Positions 22,696 to 35,883 of a DNA stretch of 64,000 bases are shown here, piece by piece (within the stretch, counting starts at the first letter, position 1; each line of letters opens with the position of its first letter). This DNA is from Nymphalis io (taxonomy: Eukaryota; Arthropoda; Insecta; Lepidoptera; Nymphalidae). Made by a program: the position numbers and the translations under genes. Location of the stretch: contig NC_065894.1 of NCBI RefSeq assembly GCF_905147045.1, forward strand, positions 9,895,501 through 9,959,500. The letters are read 5' to 3'. Below the pieces are notes generated by a model. It was given only the letters and a program-made list of their open reading frames with translations, had not been told where the DNA came from and did no database searches.

Positions 22696-23142
22696 AGTGG
22701 TTCGATATCGTGGTTGTGCTGGTTTTAGTAGGCAGTCTGGTACTCGGCCAATTATATTATACTTTAATTAGTAACAAAAATAAATTTTGTATATTTTACA
22801 AACGTAATTTAAAAAATATTTCGTCGGAATATTTTCATGTCAAATGAGAAGAATTAATTTATATTTAGAACGAACCTTTCATTTTTTTAACTGTGGTAAC
22901 TTCGCATTAACAGTGGTGTAAAAGAATCTACACTAATTACATTTTCATTTTTAATCTAGTTACTTAGTTTTTACTTTTTATTTTTATGTTAGAATGTTAA
23001 TTACAATACAGTTAATTAAACGAAGAAAACTAGTAAATGTTTATTATATTTATTGTAGAATTTTAAGACAATATACATTTTTAGAACACGTGAATCTTAC
23101 AGATAATATTTTAGTTCTTAATTTGTATAATTTATAATTTAC

Positions 23143-23235
23143 TTTGTGCTCGGCGGCGAAGGACAACATCGTAAGGATACATCCATTCTCCAAACCTTCT
23201 CCTCGAGAGAAGAGACTTTTGCCCAGCAGTGGGAG
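23143..23235 (+). repeat. family A SINE, head missing and centre deleted
   Basis: Retains tgctcggcggcgaaggacaacatcgtaagg joined directly to ctccaaaccttctcctcg and gcccagcagtgggag. The roughly 90 bases normally between them are absent. Confidence 0.7.
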
Positions 23236-23339
23236 AATTTATATGAAAACAAACAACACACAATAAAATATATTCGTAAACTTAACAACAAATATGACAC
23301 ATACCAACCAGCGAAGTATCGTCGGCTTTCCTAACCATT

Positions 23340-26300
23340 AATTTTAAATTAGGAGTATCTACAAGAATGTTTAATTAACTACCTTAAATAATGAACTACT
23401 TAAGCTAAGGTGAATAGTTTAAGCAGTTTAGAAATTTATGATGGAGGAGGTAAAGGTAAATATTACGATATGTGCTTCGAGCACATCATAAATCACATCA
23501 TAAATTTGCGTTGCTGGAAAAGGTTTGGTGACAGATCTTCTAAAAGATACGACGTGATTGGAGAGCTAGTCTGTAGGAACTCACCCCGTGACTCACTAGA
23601 GAAATGTTGTATGATTTACACGTATTGATTGGCTATTAAATATTATGATTATTTTAATCAACGTTATCGACATTCTCTAACTGTTATAGGTAGTTTTATA
23701 TGTAATTAGTTCTTCAAATTCATTGATTAACTTTCAAATTCTCATAACTGAATTGATCTCGGATTAAAATAATTTCATTTCATATATGAGCTTTTAATTA
23801 GATGCTCATCAGTGGCTATACTTAAATGAATATTCTGAATAGTTAGGGAAAGTATTAAATATATAATTACTCTCACGTCGCTCGAATATAAAGTTCTATT
23901 CCGTCAAAACTTAGCACTCACTTTGTATTTCACGCGTAAAACTTACTTACTACTTACTATCGCATATACTTTCTGACAGTTAAACGATCTTGTTTTGCGT
24001 TTAGTTTCGAGTTAGTTCTAACAGAACAGCTCAAGCTCTATAGATCTTATTAGAATTGCTAATACTGTCTACTACTAGCTTTGTGATTTTGGTATAGTAG
24101 AATAGAGCCACCAATTCTTCTAAATCTAAATCTTTACACTCAGAGGTTGGGAAATAGTTGATCGATTTAAGAGAACATTTAAACGTTTTTTTTGTTTACA
24201 TCAATCGAACCTGAAACCAACAGTATAGTGGCGGCTACAAATCCACCACCAAAGGCATTCGACGCCAACTCCCCTTGTGTTGGTGTCAGGTTGGTGTCTG
24301 ATTCTTATCAAGTGGGATAAGCGTAAGCAAATTAATTGTGATGAAATACTTGGCCTAGTTGCACTTACATATTTAGAACATTTTAAATTCTTATTATCAG
24401 CCATAACACTGAATAAAAGCTAGTAACCAGGTCAGTGTAATATATATGCAGATATTCGTAATTAAAAAAATACATTTCGTATCAGAAGAGCTATTCTATA
24501 AAAACAAACTCTCTGCAGAGCAAGAACCTGAAATATCAGAATGTAATAATATCCGACATTAACCGTAATATATATAACACCTAAAGAATAGAATCAAAAT
24601 AGTCGCTCCGTAAGTCTACTATTTATTATTTAAATCCTACTCTTTTATTTTATTAATATTAAAAAACAAAGTCCAGATATATATTTTTTTATTTCTGCAT
24701 TATGGCAAGTATCTGACTTAAGCGCAAAAAATTCTTCCAATGTATGTATAAAGAGTATTTAATATTCAACAGTCCAATGTTTATTAAACACTTAGTACTT
24801 ATACCTATATATTATATATTCTTATACATGTGAAAGTAACTCTGTCTGTTAAGTGTTCACGGTTATACTACTGAGCTACACATTTCAATTAAACATACGT
24901 TTAATTTATATATATAACTTAGTAGGTGTAATTTATGATATGTGAAATTTAAAAAAAATGTGTAAAATACAAAAAACTATTATAGATAGATCACAGATTA
25001 AATAAAGTTAATAAATAACACGTCTATAACAAATATTCCAATTTTTTATATCACTTACCTTCTTAATTTTTACTATCTCTTTAACATACTAGTAATCATG
25101 TCATTGGTAACTACATATATTAATAATACAATTAACTTATTAAAACATTTATTTAGTTCTTTATGCTTTATAATTATATAATAATTGGCAATTATATTGA
25201 AATCTGAAATTGTCAACATTTCAACAATACCACATGTGTCGGTCACCACATTGGTGAGAGAAGGAAGCGTGGTAGGGCTGTTTGTGTCGGAACCGCGCGG
25301 TAATCGCACGCGCAATCGATTTGAAATTCGAACGGCTGTTATTTTTTTTTATTATTTATGAAGCGTTTTGGATAAATGTAAGTTTATCGATTTGTTTTTT
25401 TTTTTTTTTTTTAATAAAATAATTGGCTTATAAATATTTTATTTTTAAATACAAAATTTATTAAAAAATGTAGTTTTTTTATAATAATGTAACGTTTTCT
25501 TAATTTTGTTAGTCAATATTGAATACAGTATTTATTGTAACAAGCGAAACTAACAAGATAAAACATTTAAATAAAAGTAATTAGTTAGATACGAAAAAGT
25601 TAATTTAAAAACAGACATTGCTTTATATATTTTTAATGTCACAACGAATAAACGAAAATTATAGTTACCAAATAAAGTGACGAAATATTTTGGAGTGTTT
25701 CTAATTTATATTAATTACAAAATCAGGTAAAAGAACAACAAAATTCTTCTCTATTTTTTACAAACTAAAATAAAATGCAATAAAAAATTAAAAGTGTATA
25801 AATAAATATTATTAGAAATAACTTTATTTTAAGAAATATTCTCATAAGTCTATACTATATTATTTTAATAAATATATTCATAAAAATCGTGTTTTAATAA
25901 TATAGAATACTTTAAACTACTGGCTATATCATGTCAATATAACGTCATTTTATTTCGTCAGTAAATATTTAACACAAGAAATTGAGTTATTAAAAATAAT
26001 TGTTTATAAGTGATTTCATAATTATTTTATTTAATTTCCAAACCAAATAAAAATTGTAAGTCTTACATACAGAGTGAATGTATTAATTTAGGTTTTTGTC
26101 AAGACCAAAAAAAAATCTCTTTTGGCAATAATAATAGTAAAAGATATTTCACATATATAAACTATTATTCTGTTTAAAATCATAAAAATATGTAAGCGAC
26201 AGCTGGATCTGGGCTGTAATGTCTTTTCTAATATCATATATGGGAAATTAACTCTGTTGTTATGAAGCAAGCTTGATCTCCGAGGATGGATAGGTCAATT

Positions 26301-26771
26301 TTTTCATTCACCTATCGAAGTTGTATAATCGGGTATGATGATTTGTGTGTAAGTTCTACAATTTTGAACTCGCTAGTTTGTCATATCGGATAAAATGTTA
26401 TCTAGGTATAAATAGTGCCGCCACTATTTTATAACAAGATAAAAAGCATTTAAAGTTATTTTGTAATAACAGAATGTGCTAAACTGTGATAAATTAAGCA
26501 TTTATTTGTTTTTAAAATACTTAAAATGACTTTTAAACAGTTTTTTTGATTCAATATCATCTATTTTCTTATATTTTCCCTGAAGATCTCTCGCCTCTTG
26601 ACCCACTGAACTAGTTCAGTATTCTAGAAATCAGATAGACTAAGTATTGCAACTTGCAAGGCTAATGGCCAAGACGAATCATACTTAATACTTTGCAACA
26701 ATTAGTAGGTAACTATAATAATTAGCGATAGAAAAAAAACTCGCTTAAAATTAATATATAAAAATACAGAT
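23340..26771. other. gene-free AT-rich region
   Basis: About 24485-24550 (gagctattctataaaaacaaactc) matches a dispersed sequence also at 36866-36975 and 41908-42012. At 25230-25335 a short GC-richer block (ggaaccgcgcggtaatcgcacgcgc) stands out with no identified content. No gene recognised. Confidence 0.4.
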
Positions 26772-26801
26772 TTGAATAAATATTGCAAATTATTGACGAA
26801 A

Positions 26802-26972
26802 ATGATGACTGATATGTCGAAAAAGGTTCTAAGTAAATTTTTTTTCTTAATATTTGTGTATATATTGTGTATATATGGTTTAATAAACTTCGAATTATAC
26901 TTGTGTCAACATTTTAACGAAACGTTAAAAAATGTGGAATGTATCGTGAGTTTGAACTGTATTACTGTCATG
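26802..26972 (+). pseudogene. possible orphan exon resembling an odorant-receptor start
   Basis: From an ATG at 26802 the frame gives a basic start (MSKKVLSK), one strongly hydrophobic segment (FFFLIFVYILCIYGLI), a hydrophilic stretch (LYLCQHFNETLKN) and a second semi-hydrophobic part, then a donor-like gtatgt at 26973. This order resembles the first two membrane segments of lepidopteran odorant receptors. No second exon was found downstream, and AT-rich DNA yields hydrophobic frames by chance. Best seen as a weak candidate for a receptor relic. Confidence 0.2.
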
Positions 26973-27020
26973 GTATGTCTTTCGTCTTGTTTATTTAACG
27001 ATTCATTATTTACGTGTTAA

Positions 27021-28095
27021 TTATGACAGAGTGATCCGGCATAGACCCTACTCAAACGTAGCCTTGTGGCGTCCTTTTTAATTTAGTTTTTTTTTTAAAA
27101 TGATTAAACATATTTGTAAAAACAATAAACATATTATGTAGTTGACTTCATGTGACTTAGTAGATTGTTTTGTGTAATCCTTCAAAAAACAAATACTCAT
27201 ATATAATCACTTTCAAAGAAATTATTTATTATATATAGTAGAATACGTATTTGAAATCGGACTGATAGTTCATGAGGTTAGCGATTTCAAACAAACAAAA
27301 CTCAAAAAAAAAAAATTGATATAACGGGTAAAAGAGTTATTTTATTTCGTCAAGCCGATTAATAAGTCGAGTTACTCATTACGAGCTTACATTGGTTCGA
27401 GACGCGAAAACACGCTAAAACCTGATGACAATGTACTCAAGTTGGTTATAGTAGTTTGTCTAACACGTAAAAAATATAAAACTAAAACTACATTATGAAG
27501 TATGAATGTCATTTCAAACGATTCATCAGATAGAGTACGAATTGTAAGAAACAAGATTAACCAAGAATATCGCTTTTATTAATATTTTTGATTATTTATC
27601 CCCTATTTTTAATACTTCATCCCAATCTAAGAGTCACTAAGACTTTACTCATATACTAAGATGAAATATTTAAAATACATAAAGTTTATATAAGCATGAT
27701 TTCTTTTTCAAATGTAAATATTTATGTACAAAAGCGAGTTCTTGGACAAACTAAGTACACCAGACTCATTAACAATTTTGAATTTCCAATTTCCGAATGC
27801 ACAATAACAAAAAATATTTTTTTTTTATTATTATTTTATAAATAATTCTTTATTAAACGAAATAATCATGTATAAGCTATTCAATTTATTGTTCAATGGA
27901 TTTATATTTAGCGAATTTAGCACATCTTGTTTTGTCGATGTTGTGTGAGAATATTTATAGATTATTTATATTAGCGAATTCATTTTCTTGCTATTAACAC
28001 ATCTTATAACTTAGATCCTGTTAAAACAGAAATTTGATTCATATTATATTTTCTTAAAATGAGGCGTGAAGAGAAGTGGAAGTGGAATGGTGGAG
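27021..28095. other. gene-free AT-rich stretch
   Basis: No coding frame or repeat recognised. Confidence 0.5.
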
Positions 28096-28150
28096 TGGAA
28101 TCAGGTGGAGTAGAGTCAATTGCCTTCCCGGCAAATATAAAATATATATA
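28096..28150 (-). repeat. fragment of the repeat at 1644-1850
   Basis: The opposite strand reads atatttgccgggaaggc and gactctactccacctgat, matching the start of the 1644 copy. Confidence 0.65.
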
Positions 28151-28276
28151 TAAATAGCCTGCTAACGATTATCATGAAATCATTGCATTGGAATAAAAAA
28201 TAAATTAAATTATGAAAACTATTCATAATTTTGATTAACAAGATAAGAGTCGTTACTCTATTAATTTATGAAATTA

Positions 28277-28455
28277 CAACACGCTGCTCCAATGCGGATT
28301 GTTCAATCAACTCATGCAGGTTTCCTCACGATGTTTTTCTTTGCCGCTTAGCGAGATGAATTATAAACTAATTAAGCACACGAAAATTGATCGGTGCTTG
28401 GAACCATAATAATCGATTTACATTCAGGTGCTCTGACCACTGGCTTCCTGGCCAA
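28277..28455 (-). repeat. family A SINE, 5' two-thirds
   Basis: On + it reads acgctgctccaatgcgg, gcaggtttcctcacgatg, gagatgaattataa, gcacacgaaaatt and ends in a mutated head (ctggcttcctggc). The tail is missing. Confidence 0.75.
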
Positions 28456-29350
28456 ATATCTTAGTATCTTAGTTGTTGGTTGTGCATTGGCGGTATAAGG
28501 AAAGATTAATGTTTCGTCACTGTCCAGATGCTCCCTTTATATATATTATAAATCTATCTCTATGCTAAAATTAACATCTATACATAGTTATCATAATATA
28601 TTTCTAAAAGATTTGATATTAAATTGTCTTAAATAAGGATTACTTGATAATTTAATTATTTATTTATTCGGAACAATAACTCGTATAATATTCGGAACAA
28701 CCTTTCTCCGGGCGTATAAAAATAACAATTTACCTAAACTTACCTACGGCTATTTGATTTTTAATACGTAAACAAAATTTGTGTACGAGTTACAAATCGC
28801 AATATACATATTTATTATTGTTTTCTAAAGCCCGAACTCGAGTTTAATGACTTTAGACTCAAATGTTATGTAATGTAAGTGTTATATTGTGTAACTATAA
28901 GTTACCGCTCTAGTACCCTAGGAAAAAGCAGGAAATACATCGGATCTAACGGGTTTGCTGTTACGTGTGTACACAACAGCATCAATCGATGTTACATTAA
29001 GCACTATCACGTTGTCTATATTTGATTCTGTTAAGACAAGATTTACTTACAAAATAAAGTAAAATAATCAAAGCTTTTAAATTGAATTATTTACTATATG
29101 TATGTATTATATGTGTCTTAGTTGTAACAAGGAAGCACAGATGAAAAATAAAAATAACGTCCGCCATTTTACATTCTTACAGCTTTAAATACCAAACCTT
29201 AAAATAGGTATTTTGTCAATTCACAAAGAATTGAAATCTTGTGTTGTCAAGTCGGTTAAGATTTTTATCGTCCTTGAATATTATCTTTATGTTTAATTTA
29301 TTGTTGTACATATAGTTTAGTAATTTGTATTAGTTAACATTATCACTTTA
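28456..29350. other. gene-free AT-rich stretch
   Basis: Nothing recognisable. Confidence 0.5.
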
Positions 29351-29428
29351 ATTAATACCTTCGCTTTCACCCTAGGCAAGATGACTTATCAGTCATTTTG
29401 TCTAGGGTGAAAGCGAAGGTGGATTAAT
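29351..29428 (+). ncRNA. long near-perfect hairpin, candidate small-RNA precursor
   Basis: Positions 29357-29384 pair with 29393-29420 over 28 continuous base pairs with an 8-base loop (29385-29392). After a GG bulge six more pairs follow (29351-29356 with 29423-29428). The only two non-Watson-Crick positions (29376-29401 and 29380-29397) are G to U wobbles in a + strand RNA, but would be C-A mismatches in a minus-strand RNA. That fits a + strand hairpin RNA, but a palindromic transposon relic is the main alternative. No known microRNA sequence was recognised. Confidence 0.4.
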
Positions 29429-30674
29429 ATTTTTATAGCAGAAGGCATGCGCATTAATGAGTTCGATGTCTTATTTTTGTTTCTATTATTAAACAATTAC
29501 TACAAATTAGCATTAGTATGATGACGTTATTCATCACAAGCATGCTCAATAATAAAAGTGAGGCGTTAGTGAAAAATCAGCTCTCAGTGCGTCTAAAAAG
29601 AATTGCTTTAGGCGTACTAAGCATGCTTATTGTCGGTGTAGGTACGTAATAAAAGCTTGCTAGGTTTAAGAATCCTCAAAAGTCCCTTTTAATATTGATA
29701 CTTGATTATTGGATTCGTCTTGCTTCAAAAAAAAAAAAACAACAATTAATTTAATTTTTATATGTGGATAACTTTCCGAATACGTTTATATTTAGCATAT
29801 ATGTACACATAACAAGATGTAACTATATATATTTATACTTTTTTATATTTAATAATAGAGTTATTTACTATGCGTTTGAGAGTACATAGTATTTTATTTT
29901 GCTTGGTAACTACTTCGCATATGAATATCTTGTGATGGATTTCTATCAAATTAGTTGTCGACATGATGGGACAAGTTCTTGTATAGAATTTTCGAAACTA
30001 ATAACGTCTGTAGTAATTCGAAAACCGGTAAGTAGAGATGCTTTTAACTTTGGCGTGATTTTCGATTATTATGCGAAGACAAGAGACAAAATATTTTATG
30101 AATATTATTTGTAAATAGTTTCTATACTTCATAAAATTTAAGGATAAAAAATATGTATTGGGCAGCATACATGCTGATTATGAGATTAAAATGTATACCC
30201 ATAATAGTTAATAGCAACTTACTTTATGGGGTCTTTTAATTAGATTTAATAAAAATACAGAATATAATTACTTAATTCTTATTCCTTTTTTCCTTTCTAG
30301 CTTTTAGAAGTACTCAAGTATTAAGCAAATTGCGCTTGTAACGAATTTAAGTCTTATATATAAAAAAATATATAAGAAGAATATATAATTAACTATATTT
30401 GTTTTAAGACAAATATAGGTATACTCAGTTATTTGATCTGTTCCAAATAACGTTAAAATGTAAATTTACCATAAGTAAACCAAGACCGTTTACAGATAAA
30501 AAAATACATCGTTTGTTTACGTCGAAGTCGACAAACACTTCTTGTAATTAATAATGAAATATGTATTTCAAATTTCTACGTAAACCAAGATTAATATTAG
30601 CACATTTTTACCTGTCCGAATTGTTATAACAAGATCAAAATGTCATAATTTCCGTTTTTTTTATCATTGACTAC
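29429..30674. other. gene-free AT-rich stretch with one exon-like frame
   Basis: An open frame between a catag acceptor-like site (29889) and a gtaagt donor-like site (30029) could be an exon, but its product is not recognised and no partners were found. Confidence 0.3.
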
Positions 30675-30905
30675 AAGTAGGCAAATATGCCACTAATGGT
30701 TAATGGTTAATTCTACCCATATACACTAAGAAATAAATACCATTAATTATACTATTAATGTTCAGCTAACCATGAAATCATGATATGATATCTACGAAGT
30801 TATATCCCTTTTGAGATTGCAATTACACTGGCACACTCACTTCAGACTGGAACGCAGTTCGTCGACGACCAATTTCATAGACGACCTTGCACAAATATGT
30901 TAGTT
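30675..30905 (-). repeat. family B element, very old copy
   Basis: Recognisable by aggcaaatatgccac, attgcaattacactggcacactcactt, agactggaacgcag and gaccttgcacaaa in family order on +, with heavy divergence. Confidence 0.5.
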
Positions 30906-31649
30906 AGTATAGTATGTTAGAATTTGTGGAGGTAACTCCACTTTTATTTCAATTTCCTTATATATAGTAATGTCTAAAACTGATAAGAGAGGCTTGTTTA
31001 TTACACTTACAACAATTTTAAGTACTATTGATATATCACACTAATAATATGTTCTTATAAAAAATAAAAATAAAACCTCCGTAAGTAAATTTTCAATCAA
31101 TAGTTTTGCAACAAAAAAAGCGGCGTAAGGCATCCATATCGAACAATTTTTAGAATCTAATATTAAACCTTGCCGACGAGAAAACCGCGCGTGAATTTAT
31201 TAAAAAAAAAATTTGGTAAGTGTTTCAAAAAAATAAAATTATTTACGATCTTACATGAGCCAATAAAAAAAACGAGTGTCATAGATTATAACTTATATAT
31301 AGATTATAAATACCGGTACAAAACGACACATCTCTAACCAAATGTAAATAAATGCGTAATGCCCGCGACACACTGACACCGCTTTGGATTACGTATTCTG
31401 TGCAGAAGTGTGCCGTCATTCATGTCTTATACTTTATAATATGTTACTGAACTGTACCTAATGACTTTTCATGTTTATATAAAAATGTAGAATTTCGTTT
31501 GAGCAACCATTTTTACCAAATAAAAAATATAAAATGTGATAGGTGTGAGTTACAAGCAAAGTTTTATGAATTTATAGATGTTTCCTCAGAGATTTGTATG
31601 TATTTTAAAGAGGTATAACATTACGTATGGATACTTACTACAATATATA

Positions 31650-31905
31650 TATATATATTTATATTCGCCGGGAAAAACGTTCTGCACTAGCCGCCTTCGC
31701 CTTGCTGGCCCACAAGATGCCTCTTCACGCCTCGATTGAAGGAACCCGGGTTGTAAGAGGAGGGCAACACGTGAGCTGGTAAGGAATTCCATTTTTTGGA
31801 AGTGCGACAAAGAAAGGAGTTGCCAAATTTCTTTGTTCGCGATGGAATTGATGTCACAGTTAGGTGGTGACATCGAGAACCAGCTCGCGTGGACTTAAGT
31901 AGGAA
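31650..31905 (+). repeat. dispersed repeat, better-preserved copy of the 1644-1850 type
   Basis: Begins atattcgccgggaaaaacg, then ttctgcactagccgcc, acaagatgcctcttcacgcc, ggaacccgggttgtaag and ends near taagtaggaaggggg. A short TA microsatellite precedes it (31643-31660). No intact protein frame; superfamily not determined. Confidence 0.7.
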
Positions 31906-33227
31906 GGGGGAAGCAGTAATTAGAGAGAATAATTCATATTATTATATGAATAAATAATAATAATAATTGATATCATATTACACTCGCCCGCATATTACTT
32001 ATTGGGGATCAACACAATGTTATAACACTGCAAGAAAAAGAATCAGCCAAAATCGAAACGGTTGTCTTCCTGACCTGATCCCTCCTTTTGAATATGTTTG
32101 GTAAGGTGCAACCATGTGCAAGATTTCATTTAAATGTACAATGTCACATTTTTATTAATTTAAATTCAGGTTTAAGTCAGAAGTCAAAGTCAGTTAAGGC
32201 AGCCCGGTCCGTCAAATAATGAAAGCCTTAAAATGAAGAGAGCCAAATTTCGAATTTGACTCTTATCCATTTTTAAAGAATTTTTTGAAAAAATCCTGAG
32301 AAAAAACCGCGAGCGAGTATAGGAGTATATAGACCGAAACAAAAAGACTAGATATTAAATTAACGGAATTAAGAAATATTAATTTATTTATATATACTTA
32401 TTTCGTTGCTCGCTTTGTGGAATAGTCAGTATCTTCTATATATCCAACAGATAGGAGCCACATAGCCAGCCACAGCCATAGGATAGCCACACACAGTAAT
32501 ATTATCTAAAATAATGAACTTACGTCATTGCGATTACAACCTTTGAATGCCTTTAAAAACATCATAAGTGGTTAGCACATTACGTTTGTTTCTGTGTGCT
32601 TCCATGGAATCTCATATTTTAAGTGACATGTTCTTTGCTGCGGGTGGGCCAAATTAGGGATAAATCTGTCCTATTGATACGCATTTTGATTGTACTATTT
32701 GACATATCTTAAAAAAAGTATATAAAGGAATAAATAAATAAAGTACCCTTGGTTTTCGTAATTGTTCCCTTTTCGCTCCGAAGCTATCAATGACAAGATA
32801 TTTGTATTTACATCATTGTATGTTGAATACAACGACGAGGGAACCTTCAGCTTATATCTATCACCACACCTAATATCAAAGAATAATAAAAATTCGTATA
32901 ACAGGTTGAATTTAGTTAGGCTTTCGTAATACCACCATTGTCCTTTTTCTTCATTTTGTATATCTTACGATGCTTTCTTTATCGGCTACGATTGAAAGTA
33001 TTACGTTAAAATTGACATTAAGTAATCATTAAATGACCTACAGACAATAAAATATTGCCGCATATTACGTATATTATTCCCTTTCTCATTTTCTTAAAGC
33101 TCATTGCCATATTAAGTTCAGTTTGACGCGAAGAAAATAGAATTACTTTTAATAATCGATAATTTTAACGATTTTTATATTAAAAATAACAGACTTTAAG
33201 TTTCTATTGTTGTGCTAAGTTTCATCT
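31906..33227. other. gene-free AT-rich stretch
   Basis: No coding frame or clear repeat was recognised. Confidence 0.45.
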
Positions 33228-33418
33228 TCTTGTCAGGGAAGATTTGGAGCTTATTCCGCAACGCTGCCCGAATGCGTGTTGGTGGATACAAATTGTCTCA
33301 GATTTACATCCAGCACATACCGGTTTTCTCACGTTGTAAATAACATATTAAGCACATGAAAGTTCAGTAATAGCGATTAGAGTAGTCTCATGTTTGCCAC
33401 TGAGCTATCTCGGCTCGT
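33228..33418 (-). repeat. family A SINE, degraded
   Basis: On + reads gatttggagcttattccgc, aacgctgcccgaatgcg, ttttctcacg, gcacatgaaagttcag and gagctatctcggctc (the head). A further degraded scrap, with aagggcaacattttgagg and gggttaagcccttctctcc, lies at 33615-33800. Confidence 0.7.
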
Positions 33419-33800
33419 TTTTGTATGCACTTATGACATATTATGTAAAAAATATATCATAAAAACCCACTGATGGTTGTTCCAAATAATTACGAAACCA
33501 GCACGATTCTCATTTATACCGGGTCGATTTTTAATCTATGTTATATAACTTTTGTTCTTAAGCATATGTTTACTAGGTAAAGAGATTTTTATATATATGT
33601 TTATAATTTATAACTAGATGAAGGGCAACATTTTGAGGAAATTTGTATTAGTCGGAAGAAATTCTAACATATCTTTTTCTGTTATATGTGGTGGGCTACG
33701 CTTAAAGCTTTAAGTTTAAAGTAGAAGAAGAAAAAACCGACTGTATATACGTTCCACAGCTGGGTTAAGCCCTTCTCTCCTTTTGAGAACATAAGCTCAG

Positions 33801-34440
33801 GTACTAAGTTAATCACGTGCTTGTGTTAAAAAAACACACACACAATTTTGTTATTACATAGCCTACATCCAATGTTTAACGAATATTTTAATTAGTTATA
33901 CGTAATCGTGAAAATGGAAAGCGTATAAAGTTTGAAGTTTCGAAAATAATTGTATTAAGTTAACCCCGTTGTGTTGAAACTGTTAAGTTTTATAAATATT
34001 TATACTATTGTCAAAAGTATACTTCAAATAAGACTGTCAAGCCGTAAGACGTGTTTATGTCCTGCACGCATGCATGCATATTCATATAAATATTTATATT
34101 ACAACAAAAGCCATTCCAAATATCCAATTTAATTATCTTAACAGTAAAATATACTTCATTAATTTATATTTTTTTAAATCATAACTTAAAATTGTATTCA
34201 TGCTTATTTAAATAAAAAAAATAACTGTTTAATTATTTTTAAATTCTTTTAAAGAGTTTGTACTATTAATTGTATTTAAAAATAAGATAAGATTTGTTTA
34301 GATCCAATAAAATTGTTAATATCCATTTAAATCTATTTTATTTCTTGTAATAATGCAAAAACTTGCCTAACAAAGCATTGCCAAAATCATCTCGGTCAGC
34401 GTCATGATTCGCTTTCACTAAGACGTTTTTTTTTTATTTT
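33801..34440. other. AT-rich stretch upstream of the 34441 exon
   Basis: Includes a less AT-rich part at 34370-34420 (gccaaaatcatctcggtcagcg) that could be core promoter, and a T-tract immediately before 34441. No gene seen. Confidence 0.35.
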
Positions 34441-34444
34441 GCAG

Positions 34445-34560
34445 ACTCGAGCAACGAAAGCGAGTGGAGTGCATTGGTAGTTGTTAGTGTGGTGTGAATT
34501 GTTGGTTCTGTGCTAAAAAGTTAAGTGTTGCTAGTTACGAAAAAAATAGTTTTTACAATG
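34445..34560 (+). CDS. possible first coding exon ending in ATG just before an intron
   Basis: A T-tract and TTTTGCAG lead into about 115 bases of non-AT-rich sequence without earlier ATG, ending acaATG followed directly by the donor GTGAGT at 34561. An exon that carries only the start codon is known for a few conserved insect genes, calmodulin and cofilin types among them. The rest of the gene would be downstream, but no EF-hand or other conserved exon was recognised up to 64000, so the first intron would exceed 29 kb. The left edge could be either a splice acceptor or a transcription start. The gene identity is unknown. Confidence 0.4.
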
Positions 34561-35020
34561 GTGAGTTTTATGTTTTTATTTTTAATTAATATTTCCCGAT
34601 TCGAAATTCGAAAATGTTCATTTATTTCCTTAATATTTATTTAATTAAAATTAACAAGAGTTTTGCTATCTTGAAATATTGTAAAACAAGTCCATAACAG
34701 GGGAGGGGAAATTAGGGAAATTGTTTATTATTATTACTTTTAATATAAATAAATTATCCCAAATTGGCTCTTTAAGACGTCGTTGCCTCATTAACGAGTT
34801 AGTTATGTAACGATAGCGCTTGCAACAAACATACACAAGACTAAATATTTACATAATATTACCAATGTTACGTTGAAAATTCTCGTCTGTACTTAAAAGT
34901 ATTGAAGCGATTAAAAATATGCAGATAACAATTATTTATTTCTGGATGATAAACGTTACTGTGTAATGATCTAGCTCATCGGGCTAAGGAAATCTATTTC
35001 ACCATGATAAGTGAGCATGA

Positions 35021-35320
35021 GCCGAGATGGCCCAGTGGTAAGAACGCGTGAATCTTAACCGATGATCGTGGGTTCAAACCCGGGCAAGCACCACTGAATT
35101 TTCATGTGCTTAATTTGTGATTATAATTCATCTCGTGCTTTACGGTGAAGGAAAACATCGTGAGGAAACCTGCATGTGTCTAATTTCACTGAAATTCTGC
35201 CACATGTGTATTCCACCAACCCGCATTGGAGCAGCGTGGTGGAATAAGCTCCAAACCTTCTCCTCAAAAAGAGGAGAGGAGGCCTTTAGCCCAGCAGTGG
35301 GACATTCACAAGCTGTTACG
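35021..35320 (+). repeat. family A tRNA-derived SINE, full length
   Basis: Head gccgagatggcccagtgg, B box gtgggttcaaacccgggc, then the complete body to ccagcagtgggacattcaca and agctgttacg. atgataagt occurs at 35003-35011 and again at 35322-35330, a likely target-site duplication. An 84-codon frame in it is incidental. Confidence 0.9.
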
Positions 35321-35544
35321 GATGATAAGTTTCATAGTAATTTCAAAGTCATCTTTTTTTTGAAGGTATAGAATGACGGGTGCAAGTTGTTTGTATGTCA
35401 AACAATTATGAAATCTGGAAGGTGACGCTTAATCTAGCTAGCTTTTAATATTTTTAACGCTAAGAAAATAAATATACCAATTATATGAAGGTTGTTAAGT
35501 AAACAACTTACAGGTAATTTTGTAGCAAAACCAAAAATATATCA

Positions 35545-35680
35545 AATGAAAAATATACTTTATTCAAGCCGGCCTTTACAAGTACCTTAAAATAGTTATT
35601 TAACGAGATTCGTCTAACAATTCGGAATGTAGATTCTACCGAGGTGAACCGACCTGAAACTGGCGGGTAAAAAGTAGTCA
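35545..35680 (+). repeat. dispersed repeat related to 5193-5328
   Basis: Reads tactttattcaagccggcc, tttacaagtacctt, cggaatgtagattctaccg and gaaccgacctgaaactggcg, in the same order as the intron-1 repeat. Confidence 0.55.
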
Positions 35681-35883
35681 TAAACAATTCAATTTCCTGC
35701 ATGAAAAATAAAACAATATGTCTTATTAATGAATATCTTTTTTAACATAAGATTTAAAGGTCTACTTGGTAAAATAAATGTCTGCGTTGTTTTTTTTATT
35801 GAATCAAATGTTTTTTTCTTTATTTCATTTATTTAGTGACTTGTCAGAAACTTGGTGTTACATTATGGTGCTAACCTCAGAAG

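Noticed and set aside
35117..35371. 84-codon frame
   Set aside because: Lies within the family A SINE.
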